Positions 57,456-64,000 of a stretch of DNA of 64,000 nucleotides are shown here, in pieces. Under the pieces are notes generated by a model. That model ran no database searches and was not told where the DNA came from. It saw only the letters and a program-made list of their open reading frames with translations. Both the position numbers and the translations under genes were made by a program. The DNA comes from Dichetophora obliterata (taxonomy: Eukaryota; Arthropoda; Insecta; Diptera; Sciomyzidae): the NCBI GenBank assembly GCA_963920525.1, contig OY986435.1:260031962-260095961 (forward strand), read 5' to 3'. Each line of letters starts with the position of its first letter. The stretch's first letter is position 1.

Positions 57456-58462
57456 GTAAGTCAAAGAGAATATATGTACTATACGCAGTGGTATTTATGG
57501 AGCAGACTGAATAGCTTTTAAACTGAGATTAACGCTTAGCTATCGCGTAATATTGATAAAGAAAAAAAAAAAATAAAAACATTGCCCCAGCTATGCGTGT
57601 TTTTATCTTATCTCTTCAGATAAGAGCTAAATCGAAAGAATGCGCTGGACTTAACCCATAGTGATATGTGAATGGAAAGCTTCAAAAGCACTTCAACAAG
57701 AAATTCGTTACAATCGATAAAGCTAAAGTTTTTTTCGTTCCAATGAAAGAGTGAGCAAAGTTAGCACTATATCAAAAACAGTTTTAATGCAGAACCATTA
57801 CAACTTCTGAAAATTAGAAACGTCTTCCAGATCACTGCCGTAATCAGATCAAACAATTTGAGATAGTTTAACTTTCTTTAAATTTTACTGATAATGTCAA
57901 AAAAGGAAATTGTTTCAAGAAATCAAATAATTTGTAGCTTCACAACACACATTAGCAAAAGCCAAGCAGTACAGAAATCACTCAATGAACCCAAAAAGTA
58001 ATCTAGTGTTAACTCTTGGATACTACACTGGGATCTTCAAACCCCACAAAGTTTTCTTAGCTTTGTCATTTCGACTGTAGAAGTGGTTGGTGTAAAAATT
58101 GGTTTACAAAAAAAAAACTTTAGTTCTATCACAGTGTCTTAGCATATATTTTAATGATCATTGGGGTTGGTCATGGTATTGTTATGACTAGGGCTAGGAA
58201 TCTCATGCATCAAATGTATGTTTTTACTGGGCATCTTAAAATGGAAATGGTTAAGTTATCTTTACGAATCATGAAATTTCGTTAATGCATTTTTTTGCCT
58301 ACTTTGCAACAAATGCATGGTTTTGCATATTTATTGCGCATATATTTGTATATTTTACAATAGATACATGTGGTTTTTGCTTTTTCTGATTTGCAACCAT
58401 TTAAATTTAGTGCGACATATGGAAAAAGAAAATTTATAATTTTTACTTATTCTCTACCATGG

Positions 58463-60095
58463 GTGTCAGCAGGATTTCTTCTAAGGGGGGTGGGCAAAGA
58501 CAAAAAAAAGGGTCTAAAATGAGCATAGAAAAATGTATCCCATATAATTAAATTTTCTGAAGTTTTTCGTACATTACAGATAGGAAAATCGAATGTATTT
58601 TAAATGGGGTAAAAATATTTCTCGTGTCATGCTCGAAATATTTCCAAATTTCATTTTATATTTTTGTCATGTAATACATTTCAATAATTTTTTGCAAAAG
58701 CAAATATTCTTAGTTGTTAAGAAAACAAAATAATGTGAGGTCTCATTTATTTTTAACTGAAATCGCATTAATTACATTTGAGCCCCAAAGTTTTCAACTT
58801 TTCAAATAAGAATACAAAAATTTGCCAATATTAAATAATATTTTTGTTTTGTTGGAAAACTGAAAAAACAAAGAAGATTTTTAGGCCATTTTTTCAATTT
58901 TGGAGGTATATGACTTCTAAACCAATTGGAAGCGGCCTGAAATTTATTAGACTTGGATTGAGGAAGTCAAAATCCATATAATCAGCAACAATTAAAAATT
59001 AGAAAAATTAGAGATTCTTGTATTGCTTTCCGCATGCTAAGGGAGATATTTTTGAACGGATCTCACAACAAATAGACACCAATCCACAACATAATTATTA
59101 TATGAATAATTTAAAAAAGTTTTTTTTAAATTCAAAACGTGAATTCAAAATAAAAAACTGAAAAATTCAAAAATGAATAAATATATTTCTGGGTTGTGGG
59201 CTCCATACATTTTCTTAACATATTTCAGAACCTCCCTGCAAGGTTTGATTCTGAATCCTGATATAAGCACGTGATGCTAAAAACGTGAATTTTAAGTAGC
59301 ATTTAATGGATGTTTCAGACCAAGTTTCCTATTTACATTTAAAGCGTAGTACTCTGTTCAGTTTCAAGTGAAATTCCCCTTAAATCTCTATACAAAAAGT
59401 GACAGCTGCGAAACAAGCTTGGAAATTTTCACAACATGTTCGTCAGAGCAGTACTCTGTTCCGCTGCGTGAAAATATCACAACATGTTTCTGAGCAACAT
59501 TTTTTCACGACAATTTAGTTGTGCTGGCTATTTATTTTGAAGTGCAAAGAGAGATATCATATGAAATCTCCCAACTTATTCTCTGAGTCGCTCTGAGAAA
59601 AGTTGCCATAGAAATTCCTCGCAACAAACTTTAAATCAGAAATTTCACGCAACAAATAAATAGATGTTGCCAGCGAAATTTCACGCAAACGAACAGAGTA
59701 CTAGGCTTAAGTATTAAAAAATTTTTTGATCATAACATATTCTAATTTAAAATTGTTTTCTTATCAGAATTTTTCATATGATTTTTAAAAAAATAAGTCC
59801 TTTATTCAAAATTGATCTACTTTATTCTTAATTTGCAAATTTGTTCTTTTGCTTTTGAAATAAAAGCCTTGACATCGCCTAGATTGCTGCAACTTTCTCA
59901 AATTTAAATTCTGCAGGATTGCCAGCTATTTTTATAAATTTAGGAAAAATTAAGAAATTATCGAATTAGATAATTTTTATATTAGAAAAATTATTTTCAG
60001 ACTTTTTGGAAAGCGTTTCTGTTTGTAAAATATATGTTGCTTTGTTTTCTGCTTGTTTACAAGGACTTTAAGACATAAATTTGCTATTCGTTTCA
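58463..60095 (+). repeat. R1 repeat copy 3, interrupted
   Basis: It starts GGTGTCAGCAGGATTTCTTC and a G run, and is collinear with copies 1 and 2 (ATGTGAGGTCTC.., GAGCCCCAAAGTTTTC.., GGGCTCCATACATTTTCT.., CGCCTAGATTGCTGCAACTT). A small element at 59346-59703 interrupts it. The copy stops around 60095, short of the end seen in the others. Confidence 0.7.
59346..59703. mobile_element. Small inverted-repeat element inside R1 copy 3
   Basis: GTAGTACTCTGTTCAGTTT at the left is mirrored by AAACGAACAGAGTACTAGGC at the right. Sequence to either side matches adjacent R1 sequence in the other copies. TTAA-like bases flank both ends, but not cleanly enough to call a TSD. TACTCTGTTC recurs once inside (about 59445). 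Confidence 0.65.
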
Positions 60096-60117
60096 TTAAA
60101 ACTACACTTATTTAAAA

Positions 60118-60510
60118 AAGTAAAGCAAAAATACAACAAATGTGAAAATATGAAATGGGAGAAAAACTGAGAAATTGATACTTAAAATCTCATCGCCTCT
60201 GTGGTGCAGTGCGCTAGTGCGCGCTTGCACGGGTATCACAAAGATTTCTGATGAAGCCTTAAGCAGGGCCGAAATTGCTATTAAATCAGCTAGTGAGTTT
60301 TTCCTTTTCATATTGAAAAAACATTGTTGTTGTTGTTTCTTTGGAAAAATTCGTTAGAACAATTAATTGTTCTAACTTTGGCCTAAAGCTCAATAAACGA
60401 TTTTAAACTATCAAACAACTAGAATTTGTATTTAAAATCAAGTATGATTTAAACTATCAAACATTTAGAATTTGTATTTAAATCATATAGAATCAACATA
60501 TTTAAAAAAA
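60118..60510 (+). repeat. SINE family S1, copy D
   Basis: It contains the leader GAGAAATTGATACTTAAAATC, a shortened tRNA-like part (CTCTGTGGTGCAGTGCGCTAG.. with the B-box region deleted), GCAGGGCCGAAATTGC, a 24-bp perfect palindrome at 60353-60376 (half-site GTTAGAACAATT) and two AACTATCAAAC..TAGAATTTGTATTTAAA units. It provides the empty site for the foldback element at 47018. Confidence 0.85.
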
Positions 60511-60950
60511 TTTTAAATGTTTGCTTACAACCTTTGATGTAATTTTTTTAATATTGATGTTTTTATGTGATAAAAAAATTAATTAGGCAGTTATTAGTTT
60601 GTTGTAATATGTAAAATAGGCAGGATCGCAAATAAGGTTCCACCATTCATGGTCTCAAAAGTTTAAATAACTATTAAAAATTATTTCTGCATATCGGCAG
60701 ACTTTTTCTTTCTTCATTTAAGATTATTCGATCTAGTGTATATAAGTGTCCAAAATATTTCCGCTGTTATACTTTTTAATACGATATGCTAAGTACGCTC
60801 AAAAATGGCTTTGCTTTGTTGCGCGGTTAGACAGTATGGTTTTAGTAGTATGTTATGTACTAAGTAGGCAATGAAACACTGTGGTAGCTGGCTAAAGACT
60901 AATTTATTGAAATAGAACTTACGGCCAAACCAAAATAGACGATTTGATCC
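60511..60950. other. Intronic spacer, nothing recognised
   Basis: AT-rich hh intron sequence. A first copy of the GCCAAACCAAAATAGACG terminus of the following element is already visible at about 60923-60940. Confidence 0.4.
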
Positions 60951-61802
60951 GTAAAGGCCCAACCAAAATAGACGTTTTGCTCCGTAACGAGTAAAAACGT
61001 AAGTGTTCGGTTAAATACATATTAATGTTGTTACCCAAAATGAGCAAACGTAACTGAACGAAACTAAACGAAACAGTTTGACAAGATGTATTATTCCGTA
61101 AGAACCGAACTGCTGGCGTAGCAACTCGTCAACAACAGCTGTGCAGAGTGCGTTTTTATTTTATTTTCATCAATTTGTTTCAACTTCGCCATTATTTCAC
61201 TCATTTTTCAAAAATCTTTATTAAAAATTACAAAATGCACAATATAAATAAATAAATAATACTCGATTGCCTACTAATCAGCTGTTTCAGACGAGTTGAG
61301 CAAATTGTTTCATTTTGGGTTAAATCCGTAAACATCCGTAACGAGTGCAGACGTTCGTCAAAATGCTATCGTCTCGTTTCGTCTATTTTGGTTGGGCATT
61401 AACGAGTAAAAACGTAAGTGTTCGGTTAAATACATTTTAATGTAGTTACCCAAAATGAGCAAACGTAACTGAACGAAAACTAAACAGAACAGTTTGACAA
61501 GAGCCGAACTGCTAGCGTAGCAACTCGTCAACAACAGCTGTGTAGAGTGCGTTTTTATTTTATTTTCATCAATTTGTTTCAATTTCACTATTATTTCAAT
61601 TATCTTTCACAAATCTTTATTAAAAGTTCAAAAATAAACAAATTAAATAAATATATAACACTCGATTGCCAACTGATCAGCTGATTCAGACGATTTGAGC
61701 AACTCGTTTCATTTTGGGTTAAATCCGTAAACATCCGTAACGAGTGCAGACGTTCGTCAAGTTGCTATCGTCTCGTTTCGTCTATTTTGGTTGGACCTTT
61801 AC
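60951..61802. mobile_element. MITE with internal 415-bp tandem duplication
   Basis: GTAAAGGCCCAACCAAAATA at the left is mirrored by TATTTTGGTTGGACCTTTAC at the right. The inside consists of two direct copies (from 60985 and from 61400) that both contain TAACGAGTAAAAACGTAAG, CCCAAAATGAGCAAACGTAA, CTCGTCAACAACAGCTGTG and CGTAACGAGTGCAGACGTTC. Each unit ends in a CGTCTATTTTGGTTGG terminus, so it looks like two elements fused by sharing one end. Confidence 0.85.
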
Positions 61803-62621
61803 AACTACGAAGAATACATAATTGTTTAGAGTGAGTAATATTAACAGTATCTAACGAAAGAGTTGAACTTAACATAATTATTGAATGGGGGAAATTATGT
61901 GGGAGTCGTGCTTTGAGGCATTTGAGCTCGTTTGATTGAATTTCTACTTTTAAGTCTCAATTTTTTACTTCAAAGTTTATTTTTTTTAACTTATTCTTGA
62001 AGAGAGGCGTCTAAGTATTTTACTACTATCGCTAGTAAAATTAAATGCGAAATTTGATGGGCTTATAAGTAAAGATAATTTTTCTTTAGAAAGGATTTTT
62101 TTAGTTTTCAAAATATGGGTACTTAAGCAAACCTTTTTTAATTGTTTTCTTACCAATATGGAGATTGGTACAAAAATTAACCATAATATTGTTAACCATA
62201 ATATATCGTTCATTTTCTGCAAAATCACAACTCAAAATAAAGGATTTAAAGAAATTTTTGTTTTCAGTACTTACTTTCTTTACAAAATCCTAAATGGCAG
62301 ATATAAATGACATAAATAATATATTATCAATTATAAGCCTTGGAATTGTTATAGCAAAAATACTCTTTTATAACGAAAAATATGTATAGATCTGTAAAAA
62401 TCAAAAGAAAAAAAACGGTCTTCTTCTCCGAAAATTCAAATATTGCGTTGTGACGTCTTGCTTAAAATGAGCAATATATGTATGACAAAAATAGTGGGTA
62501 AGAAATACGCACAGAGACAAAGTTTTGAATATCCATTATATTGTTTAATTATACTATCTGAGGTGTATGTGAAAAGGTACTTTATTTGAAGGGGTTGTAT
62601 TTTTGGTACATGTTATATTAT
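61803..62621. other. Intronic spacer, nothing recognised
   Basis: AT-rich hh intron sequence with no repeat boundary or coding region I can support. Confidence 0.4.
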
Positions 62622-63241
62622 AAAGGCGTATCCACTGACCATCTTCAGTAAGTTTTTTGTGACAGCTTTCTTGTTCTCTCTGTGAGAATATGCTGCAGGT
62701 CGATTCACTGACATGTAAAACTTTTAACAAGTTTTCTGTTTTTCTTTGTCATATTTAATATTGCCAGATGCAATGCTTCTTTATTTTGTAGCTTCAAAAA
62801 ATTAAATATGCCAACTTAACTCAAGAAATTCAAATCTGGCAACACCGCGCAAAAAGATTCAGCAAGTAAATTGAAATCATAGTAGAATTAGAGAAGGTAG
62901 ATGCATTTCGGAGAGACAGACTGCCGGAACTGTCAAAACGAAGTTGACAGCTTATACAAAATCTGAAAATAATGAGAATGCGATAAGAAAGCAAAAATAG
63001 GCAAGAATTGCAAAATGCTTGAGTTTGACAATTCTGGCTATGAGAATGAGAGAGCAGTCTGAAATGCATATACCTTCACTAGTTCTACCAGGATTGAAAA
63101 TTAAGTTAATCAAGTCAAAGAGAGTGCAGTAAATTTTTGAGTGTCATTGAGTGTTGAGAGAGATAGAGCAAAAAAATGTTCAATACTTCATATAAAAAAC
63201 TTGCAAAACTTGCTGAAGGTAGTCAGTGAATCCCGCTTAAG
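62622..63241. mobile_element. MITE family M1, long copy
   Basis: AAGGCGTATCCACTGACCATC and, inverted, GTAGTCAGTGAATCCCGCTT are the ends. CTTCATATAAAAAACTTGC and AGTTAATCAAGTCAAAGAGA tie it to the short copy at 10697-10853. No coding region. Confidence 0.7.
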
Positions 63242-64000
63242 ACACTGATAAAATTTCATAATTCCTACTCTTCCTAACCCTACAGATGATTGTCTTTTAA
63301 CCTGACCAAAATACTTGAGTTATACTTAACGCTCCCATCTCTTTTTTCGCCAAAAACAGGACAAATTGACAAAATTTTAAAAATTTTACAGGATTTACAG
63401 GACGTCTCGCAAAAAGCAGGACATTTTCGCAGGACGCAATGTAAAGTCGAAAAATTACTATTACTTGTTTGTTCGAACAATTAAAATAAGCATTTTCATT
63501 GATAAAATTATCAAATTTATTATTTAATATAGGAATTGTAGCATAAGCTTCAAATATCAATTAATATTAGGTATTTGTATTTAATTTGTAATTTTGTTTA
63601 AACAAAAATAAAATTAATTCTTATATAATTATTAAATTAATTTTAATGCAACAAAAACATAAAAAAAAAATTCAAATTAGTCTTATAAAAATGGCAAGTT
63701 AATTAGATTTTCCAGGTACTACTTAGCACTTTGAGCTATCAATATTTGTTTTCCAGGAATGAATATGTTTTTAAGTTGATTGCTTAACACACACTTTCGC
63801 TTCGACATTTCGACAAGTTTAAGAAAAAATTTGTACTGAAGTTTTTAACAAGTTCGTAAAAAAAGTAAAAGTAAAAGGGAAAACTTTGACATATTACTAA
63901 AAATAGTATGAATAATAAACAAAGTTGACTAAATTGCAAGCATTGGAGAAAATAACAAAAACAGGACAAAATAATAAAAAGCAGGATTTTGAGCCCGTTA
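63242..64000. other. Intronic sequence with recurrent CAGGAC words, window end
   Basis: CAGGAC, often in AACAGGACAAA or AGCAGGACATT, recurs at about 63357, 63398, 63417, 63432 and 63962, with AGCAGGATTTT at 63980. The cluster at both sides of an AT-rich core looks like subterminal repeats of an element cut off by the window end. No coding region. Confidence 0.4.

Larger units (their letters stand above)
57456..64000 (+). other. hh: hh intron 1 (5' part)
   Basis: The intron starts GTAAGTCAAAG. Reading through it gives 21 codons and then TAA at 57519-57521, so retention would truncate the protein. No second hh exon (expected to begin RCKEKLN-like) is visible up to the window end, so the intron exceeds 6.5 kb. 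It holds an R1 copy, SINE copy D, a doubled MITE and a long M1 copy; the first ~1 kb (57456-58440) has no recognised repeat and is the best place in the window to look for conserved regulatory sequence. Confidence 0.85.

Noticed and set aside
1..64000. LTR retrotransposon or endogenous virus
   Set aside because: I found no long terminal repeats paired with gag, protease, integrase or envelope-like frames; the only reverse transcriptases are of non-LTR type.

Overview
The window reads as nuclear DNA of a higher fly (Diptera, Brachycera), most likely a tephritid-like species with a large, AT-rich, transposon-loaded genome. The basis is the only host gene I can recognise: the first coding exon of hedgehog (hh) at 56958-57455 (+). 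It encodes the signal-anchor, the palmitoylated Cys and the start of the Hh signalling domain, and ends at a GTAAGT donor. The rest of the window to the right (57456-64000) is the start of hh intron 1; no second hh exon is present. The roughly 56 kb to the left is intergenic or upstream DNA. I found no rRNA, CRISPR array or prokaryotic-type operon.

Almost everything else is transposable elements, many nested, and most are delimited here by terminal inverted repeats (TIRs) and target-site duplications (TSDs) read directly in the sequence. Left part: a TTA-flanked MITE (119-655), a decayed Jockey/CR1-like LINE (730-2850, minus), a tRNA-derived SINE copy, and a block of Helitron-like elements (7200-9684, 10413-13417, 13871-15040) with internal ~140-bp tandem repeats. 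From 15041 to 27025 lie two copies of an unclassified ~1.4-kb repeat (R1): one is split by a 5.1-kb hAT-type element (15217-20348, 8-bp TSD), the other by a decayed piggyBac (23723-25968).

The middle (27.1-38.9 kb) is the richest mosaic. A tRNA-like SINE is followed by a nearly intact RTE-like LINE (27218-30413, 14-bp TSD), a hAT-type element (30429-31466) carrying a SINE, an ATTCATT-rich hairpin element (31469-32307), a DNA transposon with a broken transposase gene and striking subterminal iterons (32542-35294), and a second DNA transposon (35405-38856) whose three-exon, 584-residue transposase-like gene has no visible break. That last element is the best candidate for something undescribed and possibly still functional.

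The right part contains tandem arrays (41.7-43.4 kb) split by a TTA-flanked MITE, a hAT element (45797-48355) that contains a SINE that itself contains a foldback hAT-like element, an exact 149-bp duplication (49.4-49.7 kb), another Helitron-like tract, a 1.2-kb palindrome (53440-54614), a tRNA-derived SINE, then the hh 5' region and exon. The hh intron carries a third R1 copy (again interrupted by a small element), a SINE, a tandemly doubled MITE and others. These elements do not act as one pathway; the nesting gives a relative insertion history.
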